A DNA stretch of 64,000 bases from Streptomyces xylophagus (lineage in GTDB: Bacteria; Actinomycetota; Actinomycetes; Streptomycetales; Streptomycetaceae). Numbering within the stretch: the stretch's first letter is position 1; each line of letters opens with the position of its first letter. The stretch lies in contig NZ_JNWO01000013.1 of assembly GCF_000716435.1 (NCBI RefSeq), positions 1-64,000 on the forward strand, given 5' to 3'. Below, one piece after another: positions 1-8,289 of this stretch. The translations under genes were made by a program, and so were the position numbers. The notes beneath the pieces are model-generated. The model saw only the letters and a program-made list of their open reading frames with translations, was not told the DNA's origin and did not search any database.

Positions 1-1
1 G

Positions 2-967
2 GACAACGTGGCGTTGCCGGATGTGCTGTTTCCGGCGGTGCGGCGGATTGAGGTGGGGGAGGGGGCGGGGTTGGGGGTGGCGGTGGACGGTGCTTCGGGG
101 GCGGAGTCGGGGGCGTGGTGGCCGGGGGGTGCGTCGGGGGTGTCGGCCGTACTGCCTGCGTTCAGTCCGTATCAGACGCGGCCGCAGCAGTTCGTCGAGA
201 TGTTCAACCGGGGGCGTACGGCGTTCGAGTATCGGATCGAGACGTCGGTGCCGTGGTTGGTGGTGGACCGGCCGCGGGGGCGGGTCGAGCGGCAGGTGCG
301 GGTGGAGGTGGGGGTGAACTGGGCGCGGGTGCCGGGGGGTTCTGGGGCGCGGGGGTCGTTGACGGTGCACGGTGCGGGGGAGTCGGTCACCGTCTCGTGC
401 GTGGCTGAGTCGCCGTCGGGGCGGGGGTTGCGGGGGTTCGTGGAGGCGGGCGGTTACGTGGCGATCGACGCGGAGCACTACGACCGGGCGGTCGGCGGGT
501 GGCGTCGTATCGACGGCATCGGGCGTACCGGCGCGGGGGTGACGCCGTGGCCGGTGACGCTGCCCAGGCAGACGCCGGGTGGGGCGGGTTCGCCGCGACT
601 GGAGTACGAGGTGAGTCTGTTGGCGCCGGTTCCCGGGGGTGAGGTGACGGTGTGGGCGTACCTGTCCCCTCGTAACCCTGCGTTGCCGACGGGCGGGCTG
701 CGCTACGGCGTCTCGCTCGACGCCGGGCCGATCGAGACCGTCGACATCAACGCCGGTGCTGATGACGGGCTGTTGAACGGGGTGTGGGCGCGCCACACCT
801 CCGACAACGTCAACGCGACGGCGACGAAACACTCCGTGACGAAGGCCGGGGTCCATCGGTTGAAGTTCTGGATGGTGGACCCGACGGTGGTGCTGCAGCG
901 GCTCGTGATCGACACGGGGGGTCTGCCGGCGCTGTACCTGGGGCCGTTGGAGAGCCGGCGGGTGTAG
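2..967 (+). CDS. GH115 xylan alpha-1,2-glucuronidase, C-terminal part (5' end outside window)
   Basis: The reading frame is open to the window edge, so the N-terminus and catalytic domain lie upstream; the GTG at 8 is probably internal. The visible ~320 residues match, by recognition, the C-terminal beta-sandwich region of glycoside hydrolase family 115. Examples are the stretch FVEMFNRGRTAFEYRI near residue 67 and YVAIDAEHYDRAVGGW near residue 150, followed by a second carbohydrate-binding-like domain. The GH115 family removes (4-O-methyl)glucuronic acid from xylan side chains, usually outside the cell. G-rich codon choice is strong in the first 400 bases. No catalytic residues can be checked because that domain is off the window. 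The product name is fairly safe, the exact substrate is not. Confidence 0.8.
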   Translation, partial: DNVALPDVLFPAVRRIEVGEGAGLGVAVDGASGAESGAWWPGGASGVSAVLPAFSPYQTRPQQFVEMFNRGRTAFEYRIETSVPWLVVDRPRGRVERQVRVEVGVNWARVPGGSGARGSLTVHGAGESVTVSCVAESPSGRGLRGFVEAGGYVAIDAEHYDRAVGGWRRIDGIGRTGAGVTPWPVTLPRQTPGGAGSPRLEYEVSLLAPVPGGEVTVWAYLSPRNPALPTGGLRYGVSLDAGPIETVDINAGADDGLLNGVWARHTSDNVNATATKHSVTKAGVHRLKFWMVDPTVVLQRLVIDTGGLPALYLGPLESRRV

Positions 968-980
968 CGAGGGGACTTCA

Positions 981-1412
981 GTGGGCGTGCCGAGTGTGTC
1001 GAGCGTGCTGGGCGTATCGGGTGTGCTGGGCGTATCGGGTGTGCCGAGCGAGTTGGGCGTTTCGGCACCGAGCTCGGCACCGGGGAAGCTGGCGTCCTCG
1101 CCGGCGGAGAAACGGGCAGCGGCGAGGGCGATCGAGGAGCACATCCGGCCCGACACGCTCGTGGCGGGGCGCTGGGCCGACGAGGAAATGGGCGCCGCCG
1201 TACGGGAGTTCGCGGCGAAGGACGGGGACGGGTGGCTCACCTCGGCCGCTCTCAAGAAGGCGCACGGGGCGTGGGCGGACCAGGTGAAGAACCTGATGGA
1301 CCGGCTCGGCGCGGAGACAGATGCGCTGCGGAGCGGGAACGCGGTGCTGACCAGTACGGATCTGGCGGTGGGGTCGACGTTGCGACAGCAGTCCTCGCTG
1401 GACACGTACTGA
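981..1412 (+). CDS. EspC/ESX-type small helical protein (putative type VII secretion-associated)
   Basis: 143 residues starting at GTG 981, with GAGGGG about 7 nt upstream. Residues 1-28 are a low-complexity G/V/S segment made by a tandem 18-bp repeat. Residues 40-130 are predicted helical and end in the pattern GNAVLTSTDLAVGSTLRQ. That pattern resembles the C-terminal part of EspC-like or type-VII-target proteins and also the 107-residue protein encoded at 7317-7640 (YTHTDLAVAARV). The next gene encodes a large WXG100 protein 51 bp downstream on the same strand, so a co-transcribed partner role is likely. The function is inferred from fold and context only. Confidence 0.55.
   Translation: MGVPSVSSVLGVSGVLGVSGVPSELGVSAPSSAPGKLASSPAEKRAAARAIEEHIRPDTLVAGRWADEEMGAAVREFAAKDGDGWLTSAALKKAHGAWADQVKNLMDRLGAETDALRSGNAVLTSTDLAVGSTLRQQSSLDTY
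1005..1040 (+). repeat. Tandem 18-bp repeat (2 exact copies) inside coding sequence
   Basis: GTGCTGGGCGTATCGGGT occurs twice head to tail and encodes two copies of VLGVSG. Degenerate units flank it. It lies in the N-terminal low-complexity segment of the EspC-like gene, so unit number may vary between strains. Confidence 0.85.
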
Positions 1413-1463
1413 GGTCAGCTGGATACGTGTTGGGTCATCGGGACTATTGGGGCGACTGGGCGC

Positions 1464-3500
1464 ATGCCGACGTATCACGAGATCATGACCACCGACCTGG
1501 CCAGGCTGAACATGGCGGCCGAGCGCTGGGACGGGATGGCGGGCGAGTTCGAGAAGCAGGAGACGGCGTACCGGCGGGATGTGCACGGCATCTCCATGAG
1601 CACGTCGTGGACCGGCCTCAGCGCCGACGCGGCGAACGCCCGCTTCGACACCACGCTCAAGGAGTTCCAGTACGCGCAGAAGGAGGCCAAGGCCGTCGCG
1701 GCGCTGTTGCGGGACGCGCACGACCGGTTCGTGGAGCTGCGGGGCGGGGTGGTGGCGGCACGGTGGGACGCGGTCCGGGCGGGCATGACCGTCTCGGAGC
1801 AGGGGGTGGTGAGCCCGGGCCCGGACCAGCCGGACACCCCCGGCGATTCCAAGGTCGTCCAGTCGTGGCAGGACCACATCGCCAAGGCGGTACGCGATGT
1901 GACGGACGCGGACACGGGCGTCCGGATCGCCCTGGCGGGAGTCGTCGTCGACTCGGAACTGCTGGCCGGCGGCCGGGGCTTCAACGGCAGGGCGATGGGC
2001 GACGTCGAACAGTACGAGGCGGAGAAGGCGGACGGGTACCTGGAGAAACTGGCGAAGGGCGACCATCTGACGGAAGCCCAACTGGCCGAACTGGAACGGT
2101 CCTTCCGCGACAACAGCGGCGACGAGGCGTTCTCGCAGCTGCTCCTGGACGACCTGGGCCCCACCGGCACGATCAAGCTCACGAACGAACTGAACGACCG
2201 CATCCACGTCCAGGGCGGCGCCGGGTCGGGCACCTACTCGACGATCGAGACAGGCCTGGCGAACACCCTCGCTACGGCGACGAGACACCCGAAGTCCGAC
2301 TGGTACCGGAAGTGGCGCACCGGCATGCGGCACGCGGGCATCGCGCACTACGCCACCGACGCCCAGGGCCTCCACCTGGACAAGGCCGTCGGCTACCAGT
2401 CGCTCGTCTCCCTGATGCAGAAAGGCCACGGGTACGCCCCCGGGATGGTCGAGGACCTCACCGGCGACATGATCGCCGCGGAGAAGAAGAACCCCGGGAT
2501 CTGGCGAGTTAAGGGCGGCTACAGCGGCTCACGTGACGGCTGGTTCGCCAACGACCCGGTCGACGGCATGCTCGGCATCATGAGCCGCGACCCCGCCGAG
2601 GCCGCGCGTTACCTCCACTCCGAGGCCCACATGAAATACCTCATGAAAGACCGCGACTGGAATGTCTCCCTCAATGACGACGGGGTTTCGAAGGGCGGCC
2701 ACTACGTGCCCGGGCTGGACGGGGACGATCGGGCAGGGTTCGGGGCGGCGCTGCAGGCGGGGGCCACGGGGATCGATCCTGCGGATCGGTATGGGCATCA
2801 GGTGGGGGATCGGGGGACGAACGATGCGGTGTTCAAGTCGGCGTTGAAGTATTTGTCCGAGAGCGGTGACGATTTCCCGCCGTCGTTGCGAAAGCCGATG
2901 GCGAATGTGCTTGTCAATCATGGGGATTCGGTGCATGCGGCTATGAGCGAGGTTGATGTTCGCAAGTCGCCCTTGGATCAGCATCAGCTTTTTGAGGTTG
3001 CGAAGCAGGTGTCCAAGGACGAGGGGGCGTACGGCACGCTGAACGGCGGGATGAACCAAGCATTGGTTTCGGATATCCATCACGATCACTCGAGCTCGGG
3101 CGCTTCCCTGACCAGGGCTGGCCGGACCGTCGGGTTCCTGGAGGAGGCTCGAGTGCAGGCTGCGGGGGACCCGAAGGTCGCGGAGTTCGAGACCAAGCCG
3201 CTCTTCGACAAGGCGATCAGTTATATCCCGGTGGTTAGTGGCGATGTGCAGACGGGGTTTGACTACGTGACGGATCAGTGGCTGGCTGATGAGCAGCGGC
3301 GGCTGGATGAAAAGCAGGCGAACGACAATGTCCGGACGTACACCAAGAGAAACGGCCAACTGATGGCACTCGCAGAAGAGTGGGAGAAGGCTCATCATAC
3401 GGACGGCGATTCGTACTTCGACCCCAAGGTTGAGGCCAATAAATCTGCCAGAGAGGGGATTGCGCAGGCAACCGGGATGTCCGGAGAGCAACCTAGGTGA
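1464..3500 (+). CDS. Large WXG100-domain protein (DUF6571-like), putative type VII secretion substrate
   Basis: 678 residues. The first ~100 residues form a WXG100-like helical hairpin with the turn motif S-W-T-G at 48-51 and heptad-like flanks. The long remainder (about 110-678) lacks any motif I can name with certainty; from memory it resembles streptomycete proteins grouped as DUF6571. No signal peptide or membrane segment is visible, as expected for an ESX-type cargo. It follows the EspC-like gene and overlaps the next gene, a lipoprotein, by 4 nt (GTGA), which suggests translational coupling. Codon usage changes near 2,680: the 3' third is less GC-rich and prefers G/T-ending codons. This may mean an exchanged C-terminal module. 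A polymorphic toxin is possible but no toxin motif is seen. Confidence 0.6.
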   Translation: MPTYHEIMTTDLARLNMAAERWDGMAGEFEKQETAYRRDVHGISMSTSWTGLSADAANARFDTTLKEFQYAQKEAKAVAALLRDAHDRFVELRGGVVAARWDAVRAGMTVSEQGVVSPGPDQPDTPGDSKVVQSWQDHIAKAVRDVTDADTGVRIALAGVVVDSELLAGGRGFNGRAMGDVEQYEAEKADGYLEKLAKGDHLTEAQLAELERSFRDNSGDEAFSQLLLDDLGPTGTIKLTNELNDRIHVQGGAGSGTYSTIETGLANTLATATRHPKSDWYRKWRTGMRHAGIAHYATDAQGLHLDKAVGYQSLVSLMQKGHGYAPGMVEDLTGDMIAAEKKNPGIWRVKGGYSGSRDGWFANDPVDGMLGIMSRDPAEAARYLHSEAHMKYLMKDRDWNVSLNDDGVSKGGHYVPGLDGDDRAGFGAALQAGATGIDPADRYGHQVGDRGTNDAVFKSALKYLSESGDDFPPSLRKPMANVLVNHGDSVHAAMSEVDVRKSPLDQHQLFEVAKQVSKDEGAYGTLNGGMNQALVSDIHHDHSSSGASLTRAGRTVGFLEEARVQAAGDPKVAEFETKPLFDKAISYIPVVSGDVQTGFDYVTDQWLADEQRRLDEKQANDNVRTYTKRNGQLMALAEEWEKAHHTDGDSYFDPKVEANKSAREGIAQATGMSGEQPR

Positions 3501-4021
3501 ACGTCCGCCAGATTCTGACCGCGGTGACGTTGTCTCTTCTCGCGGTATCCTGCGACTCCTCCGCTGATCGCGAGCTCCCGAGGGCTATTTGCGGTACGCC
3601 CATCGATCCCACTGTCACTCGTCCGCTGATGACGTCCACGGACGACCTGCACGAGTTCACTCGAGTCGATCGTTCCGAGGAAATCACCGCACCCTGCGTG
3701 CTGCTCTCCGGGCGTGATCCTGTTCTTGAATTCAGCTTCTCCTGGGATAACACGGCAAGGGATCTCATGTACCTGGCGACGGATACCGGTTCGACGTCGG
3801 GAATCAGACAACCGCGCGGGATCGACTTCACCTACAAGACAATCGTCGGCACCGACGGAGCCATCTCGATCGCCCCCTGCAAGACCAAGCGAGGCAACTA
3901 CTTCACCCTCACCCTCCAAGCCCCCCAAATGCCCCTCACGGACCAAACCCACCGCAAGGACATCGAGAGGTTCATGCGGGCCTACTTCCCGGCGACCCTC
4001 AAGACCTTGGGGTGCAGGTGA
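3497..4021 (+). CDS. Putative lipoprotein coupled to the WXG100 gene
   Basis: 174 residues, GTG start overlapping the TGA of the upstream gene. The N-terminus MNVRQILTAVTLSLLAVSC is a lipoprotein signal with lipobox A-V-S-C and Cys19 as the lipidation site. The mature part contains three more Cys, at positions compatible with one or two disulfides, and no recognisable domain. Tight coupling to the WXG100 gene suggests a receptor, an immunity-like partner, or a surface factor for the same system. That is inference. Codon usage is less biased than in neighbouring housekeeping genes. Confidence 0.6.
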   Translation: MNVRQILTAVTLSLLAVSCDSSADRELPRAICGTPIDPTVTRPLMTSTDDLHEFTRVDRSEEITAPCVLLSGRDPVLEFSFSWDNTARDLMYLATDTGSTSGIRQPRGIDFTYKTIVGTDGAISIAPCKTKRGNYFTLTLQAPQMPLTDQTHRKDIERFMRAYFPATLKTLGCR

Positions 4022-4023
4022 GA

Positions 4024-4054
4024 GGTGGTGCCGGATATCGCATCCGGCACCACC
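4024..4054. terminator. Convergent transcription terminator
   Basis: Perfect 13-bp inverted repeat GGTGGTGCCGGAT (4024-4036), loop ATCGC, and complement 4042-4054. It sits 3 nt after the lipoprotein stop and 17 nt before the stop of the minus-strand gene, so it can serve both. There is no U-tract, as is usual in this GC-rich genus. Confidence 0.8.
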
Positions 4055-4070
4055 CACCTGTGTGCACGAC

Positions 4071-4466
4071 TTACGAAGCCACGAGGTAGCTGATGCTCTC
4101 GCCGGGTTGTGTCTTGAACTCCAGGCGGAAGCGGGTGTTGTCCCGCACGTTGGTGGACAACGTTGCCCATCCCGGATACGGCAGCAGTTTCCAACGGCTA
4201 CAGCTGATCGTCGCACCGTTGGCCCGCTCCAGGCAGGAGCGGGCGTCCGTCTGGTATCGGACGTACGTGAGCCGCACGTTGATGTCCATGCAGCGGTTGG
4301 TCGTGTAGTAGGGCCCCACCGCGTTGAAGCCGTACGGCAGCCTGATGGTCGCCGACCGTGCGCCGCCGTAGCAGCTCGTTGCGGCGGAACTGACTCCTGC
4401 GCTCGGTCCCGACATACCCCCCAAGGCCATGGCTGCCACAAGAGCGATCTTCGCCCACTTGCGCAT
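4071..4466 (-). CDS. Small secreted protein of unknown function
   Basis: 131 residues from the ATG at 4466, chosen because GGAGGT lies 5 nt upstream; the ATG at 4478 would overlap that ribosome-binding site. Residues 1-30 are a Sec signal peptide (MRKWAKIALVAAMALGG..., cleavage near SSA-AT). The mature chain is about 100 residues with four Cys (SCYGG, NRCMD, RSCLE, SCSRW), suggesting two disulfides in a compact extracellular domain. I do not recognise the family. The gene is monocistronic, with an AT-rich upstream region containing two short inverted repeats (GACCG/CGGTC 4484-4500 and GAGCAG/CTGCTC 4504-4520). Confidence 0.6.
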   Translation of the reverse strand: MRKWAKIALVAAMALGGMSGPSAGVSSAATSCYGGARSATIRLPYGFNAVGPYYTTNRCMDINVRLTYVRYQTDARSCLERANGATISCSRWKLLPYPGWATLSTNVRDNTRFRLEFKTQPGESISYLVAS

Positions 4467-4520
4467 ACACACCTCCATCGACAGACCGGATTATTCGGTC
4501 GATGAGCAGATTAACTGCTC

Positions 4521-4578
4521 CATTACATATTTTTGGAGGTGATGATAATTAATGACACCAAAAGGCCATTCGGGGTGA
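4521..4578 (+). other. AT-rich island with perfect Shine-Dalgarno and 8-codon ORF
   Basis: A local AT-rich patch in a >70% GC setting. It holds GGAGGTGAT (4535-4543), exactly complementary to the 16S 3' end, then 8 nt later ATG 4552 opening an 8-codon frame (MTPKGHSG) that stops at 4578. It could be a gene remnant, a leader peptide with nothing behind it, or simply the upstream region of the minus-strand small secreted gene. Confidence 0.4.
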
Positions 4579-4632
4579 TGCCTTGGGTGTTGGTGTTCGG
4601 CGCGGTAAGTCTTGTTGTCCAGTACTCCGGGT

Positions 4633-6012
4633 TCAGTGGCCGGCCCCGAGGAGATTCATCGCTCGGTCGAACGCCGAGTCCTGCCCCTTGTCGAACTCCT
4701 CCTTCGTGAACACCGGCACCGTCACCTGTGGCGGAATCCCCGTGCCGTCGAAGGTCCGGCCCGAGTCGGTCAGGTACTCCTCGTTCGGGAGCCAGGCGGT
4801 CATTCCGTTGGGGAGTTCGCGTTCCATGACGTCGGAGAAGACACCCTGGGTGGGCTGGCCGATGCGGATCGTGCGGCCGGGGCGGTCGATCAGGGCCTGG
4901 GTGAAGGTCTCGCCCGCGCTCACCGTCGAGCCGCCGGTCAGGACAGCGATGGGGCCCGTATAGCGGGGTGCCGAGGCCGGGATCACCGGGATCGGCTCGG
5001 GGCGGGTGTGGCGGCTCGGGTCCGTCGGGTCGTTGCGGGCGCGCTTGGCGTAGGCGACGTAGGGGGTGCCGGTCAGGCGTTCCGCGATGTGGATGCCGAG
5101 GGCGTCGGAGCCGCCGCCGTTGATGCGCAGGTCGATGATCAGGCCGTGCAGGTGACGTGCCCGTTCCGGCGTGAGGACGGTGTTCAACGCCCGGTCCAGC
5201 TCGGCCAGTTGGGCCGCGTACGACGCCTCCTCGTCGGGCAGGTAGCCGTCGAAGCCGGAGATACGGAGGTAGCCGAGACGCCCGCCGCCCGCCAGGTCCG
5301 CGTACGTGATCCGGCCGTTGGCGAAGTCCCGGCGGTATGGAGCGTTCGCCAGATCCCGCGTCTTGATGAACTTCTTGACCTTCGCGTCCAGTTCCTCGCT
5401 TGGCACCTCGGTGCCAGGGCGGCCCTCGGCGAACACGCGGTCGCCGTCCTGGACCGCGACGTGGGCGTCGTAGAGCGGACGCACCATCCTGCTGAAGATG
5501 TCGAACAGTGCCGCCCTGGTCGTGTCCTTGTGCACCTGCGGGCGGTACTCGTCCCGTACCGCGTGCCAGTCGATGCCCTTGGCCGCGAAGAACGGGTAGT
5601 TCTCCTCGTAGGACTGCCAGAAGACGTCGAAGGAGGTCAGCGGGTCTTTCGGGGTCGGGTGGGTGCAGGCGGCGGGCAGGGTCGAGATGCGGACCAGCTT
5701 GCGGTGACCCACCGCGCTGGCTGCGCCGAGTGTGGCGTGGTCGCCGTCCCGGCCCAGCCGTACGGTCAGAACGTCGCCGCCCACCGTGTACGTCCCCGGT
5801 CCCGTCCGCCGTGCGGTGTCGCCCTTGAGGCAGCTCACGGCGGTGGTCTGGTACTCCTGGTACGTCCTGTGACCGAGGGCGAGGACCGTGCCGTAGCCGT
5901 CCATCCGCCAGAGGCCGTTGACGGTGTGATTGGTACCGGAGGCGGACGCGGCCGGCGCGGCGATGCCTGCGGCGAGGGTCAGGGCGATGACGGTGGCGGT
6001 GGCGGTACGCAC
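4633..6012 (-). CDS. Secreted S41-family peptidase (tail-specific/tricorn-like)
   Basis: 459 residues from the GTG at 6012, preceded by GGGAGA 7 nt upstream; a longer frame to 6114 lacks a ribosome-binding site. Residues 1-25 are a Sec signal peptide ending ASA. The peptidase S41 core is in the second half: LIIDLRINGGG near 289-299 and the nucleophile segment GGSTVSAGET with Ser365 in the S41 position. An S41 N-terminal helical domain (FDVFWQSYEENYPFFAAKGIDW) lies near 128-150. I see no clear PDZ domain, so it resembles short IRBP/tricorn-core S41 enzymes rather than full CtpA. It probably acts outside the membrane on unknown peptides. It stands alone. Confidence 0.85.
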   Translation of the reverse strand: MRTATATVIALTLAAGIAAPAASASGTNHTVNGLWRMDGYGTVLALGHRTYQEYQTTAVSCLKGDTARRTGPGTYTVGGDVLTVRLGRDGDHATLGAASAVGHRKLVRISTLPAACTHPTPKDPLTSFDVFWQSYEENYPFFAAKGIDWHAVRDEYRPQVHKDTTRAALFDIFSRMVRPLYDAHVAVQDGDRVFAEGRPGTEVPSEELDAKVKKFIKTRDLANAPYRRDFANGRITYADLAGGGRLGYLRISGFDGYLPDEEASYAAQLAELDRALNTVLTPERARHLHGLIIDLRINGGGSDALGIHIAERLTGTPYVAYAKRARNDPTDPSRHTRPEPIPVIPASAPRYTGPIAVLTGGSTVSAGETFTQALIDRPGRTIRIGQPTQGVFSDVMERELPNGMTAWLPNEEYLTDSGRTFDGTGIPPQVTVPVFTKEEFDKGQDSAFDRAMNLLGAGH

Positions 6013-6160
6013 GTGGTGTTCTCCCAGTGGTGCGGTGGTCCGAGCTGTATGGCACGCATGACCTGTATGTCCCATAACCCTGACCGACCGGCCGCCGCCC
6101 GGGCCATCCGGCACACCCGAACATCGAAGTGAGGGAAACCCCCGGGACCCCGGCCGCGCA

Positions 6161-6514
6161 TCAGGAAGTTTTTTGACCTGCGCGCTCCTCGTCGATCTCC
6201 GCCGCCTGTTCTGCCAGATACGCCCGTGCCGCCGCCTCCTGGTTCACGCGTTCGTCGAGGGAGAGGCGCTCGTACCCGCGGAAGCCCTGAACCATGCGAT
6301 CGCCCAGTGCCTCCGCGTACGAGGGGACCCGGGCGGCCTCGCGCAGGCCCGTCCGGCCGCTGAGGACCTCGCGGGCCATCTCGCGCAGCGGATCGTCGGG
6401 GGCACGGTCGTCGGCGAGTTTCTGAAGGGCCTTGCGAAGTGACCGGGCGCGGGCCTGGTCACCGCCGGTGAGGTTCATCAAGTCCGCGTCGCCGATGCGT
6501 AGTTCGTCGGGCAT
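6161..6514 (-). CDS. Small helical protein of the second WXG100 set
   Basis: 117 residues starting at ATG 6514 behind AGGAGG with 6-nt spacing. It is charged and helical throughout (for example QARARSLRKALQKLADDRAPDDPLREMAREVLSGRTG), with no signal peptide and no membrane segment. It lies 51 bp downstream of the 248-residue WXG100 gene. It may be a chaperone or immunity-like partner, but no family is recognised. Confidence 0.55.
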   Translation of the reverse strand: MPDELRIGDADLMNLTGGDQARARSLRKALQKLADDRAPDDPLREMAREVLSGRTGLREAARVPSYAEALGDRMVQGFRGYERLSLDERVNQEAAARAYLAEQAAEIDEERAGQKTS

Positions 6515-6565
6515 GCGCGTCCTCCTTGTGGCGTGAGGGAGGTCCGTCGGGTGCTGGATGCCGTA

Positions 6566-7312
6566 TCAGATCGACGGGCTCGGGTGGTCGTACTCGCCGA
6601 TCTTCGTGAACTCGGAGATCGTTCCGTAGAGGGTCGCGCCGATGGTCTCCACCGCACCGACGGTGCCGTTCACGATGCCCTGGACGTTGCCGATGGCCTC
6701 GGTTGCCTGGCCCCAGAGGCGGAGCATGTTGGCGATCTCCAGTGCCGCGAGGCCGTAGCCCAGCGCCGCGCCGGCGCCGGTCCACGACAGTGCGGTTCCG
6801 GCCGCAAGCTCGACGGCTGTGATTAACAGGCTGTCGATGATGCCGCTCAGACAGCCGTTGATGGCCTCGGCCGTGGAATAGGCCGAGTGGGCCAGGTGGT
6901 CGTACTCGGTCCTCAGCTTGCCGAACTCGTCCCTGATCTCTTCGAGTTTCGCCGCACAGGTGTGGAAATAGGTGTATGCCGCATCGGCGGCACGCCCGTT
7001 CCACGTGGAGTCGAGGGTCTTGTTGCCGGACCTGACGTTGCCGGAGACCGCTTCGACGGCTCTGCCCAACTGGTCCCAGATATCACCGCACTTGGCGAAC
7101 GACTCCCAGTCGCCGGCGAACCACTGGATCACTTCGTCCAGCGGATTGAAGCCGAAGACCGTGTTGCACGCCTCCATCACCCAGTACGTCGGGCTCGCCA
7201 GGTCGCCACAGTTGTTGAAGACGTCGAGGATCGATCCCTGGGAGTAGTCGCTCGGTGCGGCCGGAGCCCTGAGCAGACTCGTTGGTTCGGTAACGTCGAT
7301 GAAGTCGGACAC
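6566..7312 (-). CDS. WXG100-domain protein with C-terminal hydrophobic region
   Basis: 248 residues, GTG start at 7312, 4 nt after the stop of the preceding EspC-like gene. A WXG100-type hairpin spans about 75-150 with W-N-G at 104-106. It is followed by a glycine/alanine-rich hydrophobic stretch around 159-195 that could insert in a membrane, and a short tail with VNGTVGAVETIGATLYGTI. No catalytic or toxin motif is seen. Together with the flanking small genes it mirrors the 981-4021 set on the other strand. Confidence 0.6.
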   Translation of the reverse strand: MSDFIDVTEPTSLLRAPAAPSDYSQGSILDVFNNCGDLASPTYWVMEACNTVFGFNPLDEVIQWFAGDWESFAKCGDIWDQLGRAVEAVSGNVRSGNKTLDSTWNGRAADAAYTYFHTCAAKLEEIRDEFGKLRTEYDHLAHSAYSTAEAINGCLSGIIDSLLITAVELAAGTALSWTGAGAALGYGLAALEIANMLRLWGQATEAIGNVQGIVNGTVGAVETIGATLYGTISEFTKIGEYDHPSPSI

Positions 7313-7316
7313 GGAG

Positions 7317-7640
7317 TTACTCGACCGGGCGCTTCACGAGGGGATAGGTCGCGTCGACGCGCGCTGCTACAGCCAGGTCTGTGTGCGTGTAGTACTTCTT
7401 GTTGCGCTCCAGTTCCGAGCTCGCCGCTCTCAGGACCTCTTGCAGTCTGTCCATTGCCCCGTTGACCGTCTCGACCGTCGACGTGTGCGTGGACAGGAAG
7501 AGGCTCAGCACGCCCTGGTCCGAGACGCCGATACCGGTGTACCGGGTGCAGTGGCTCTTGAAGTCCGCCGCGTCGTGCGCCGCGCGGCTGATCTGCCTCG
7601 CATATCCGCTGAGGTCCCAGGGATTGACTCGGAGATTCAC
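7317..7640 (-). CDS. EspC-like small protein (type VII secretion-associated)
   Basis: 107 residues if the GTG at 7640 is used. Upstream in-frame residues to 7883 are low-complexity and run across the start of the divergent gene, so they are not coding. The protein begins VNLRVNPWDLSGYARQISRAAHD and is helical. It ends NKKYYTHTDLAVAARVDATYPLV, the same closing pattern as the protein from 981-1412. It is the first gene of a three-gene minus-strand set (7640 to 6161) and is separated by 4 nt from the WXG100 gene. A role as secretion partner is inferred. Confidence 0.6.
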   Translation of the reverse strand: MNLRVNPWDLSGYARQISRAAHDAADFKSHCTRYTGIGVSDQGVLSLFLSTHTSTVETVNGAMDRLQEVLRAASSELERNKKYYTHTDLAVAARVDATYPLVKRPVE

Positions 7641-7751
7641 TTCGTGCCTTCCGTGCTCATGGCCGGTTTGCCTGCACTGCCAACTCCCGCGTGGGTGCAT
7701 ACGTTTCGCGATTCGCCGGAAGTAATGAGCGAACAGGGCTGTCAATCCCGG

Positions 7752-7757
7752 TAGGGT
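7752..7757 (+). promoter_or_regulatory. -10 element TAGGGT, leaderless start
   Basis: TAGGGT ends 7 nt before the GTG at 7765, and no Shine-Dalgarno is present. This is the same spacing as at five other starts in the window. The -35 is not obvious. Confidence 0.5.
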
Positions 7758-7764
7758 GCACGCC

Positions 7765-8121
7765 GTGATGAACCGCGAGAACGGGGCAAACCCCGACGAA
7801 GGAGTCCACCTCGGCGACGGCACAGATGCGCTGGCCGCGGTCGACGACCGAGTTCGGAGTCTGTTCACCGGCCTCACCTGCATCTTCGTGACACTGCTCG
7901 CCGTAGGCCTGCTGGCGGTGCTCCGCCGGTCCGCGACAGGCCAGGGGGAGGCGCCCGGCGGTCTTCAGGTGATCGCGGCCGTCATGGGGCTCGCGGTGGT
8001 TGCGGTCGCGGTGTGGTTGGTCGTCCGGGCCCGGCGCGCCCAGAGGTGGCTGCCGCTGCTGATCGCATGCGGGGGCTGTGTCGGCTGGATGGCCGTCATG
8101 GCCCTCGTGGGGCGGATCTAG
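7765..8121 (+). CDS. Small membrane protein, three transmembrane segments
   Basis: 118 residues from GTG 7765, the start chosen from the TAGGGT -10 element 7 nt upstream; GTG 7756 and ATG 7768 are in-frame alternatives. There is a short acidic cytoplasmic N-terminus, then hydrophobic segments near 36-55 (LFTGLTCIFVTLLAVGLLAVL), 67-87 (LQVIAAVMGLAVVAVAVWLVV) and 95-113. Family unknown. It is divergent from the EspC-like gene, with about 125 bp between their start codons. Confidence 0.6.
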   Translation: MMNRENGANPDEGVHLGDGTDALAAVDDRVRSLFTGLTCIFVTLLAVGLLAVLRRSATGQGEAPGGLQVIAAVMGLAVVAVAVWLVVRARRAQRWLPLLIACGGCVGWMAVMALVGRI

Positions 8122-8289
8122 CCAGGAGGTTCCTGCGCCGGCGGGGGCCGATCAAGAGCACCGGTTGGGTTTCCCGGGTTACGGGACCGCTCCGTATGGA
8201 TTCAATGGATTCATACGGGTCCTCTTCCACGCCACCTCAAGACTCCGTGCTGCCGGGAGGTGGGGTGGGGTGGGGCTTGGTGGTGGTTT

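Noticed and set aside
978..2429. Long minus-strand open frame (483 codons) opposite the EspC-like and WXG100 genes
   Set aside because: Arg/His/Pro-rich shadow translation with no ribosome-binding site; the plus-strand genes have coherent domains and codon bias.
7641..7883. N-terminal extension of the EspC-like gene
   Set aside because: The residues are low-complexity, overlap the divergent membrane-protein gene and its promoter, and the GTG at 7640 starts the conserved part.
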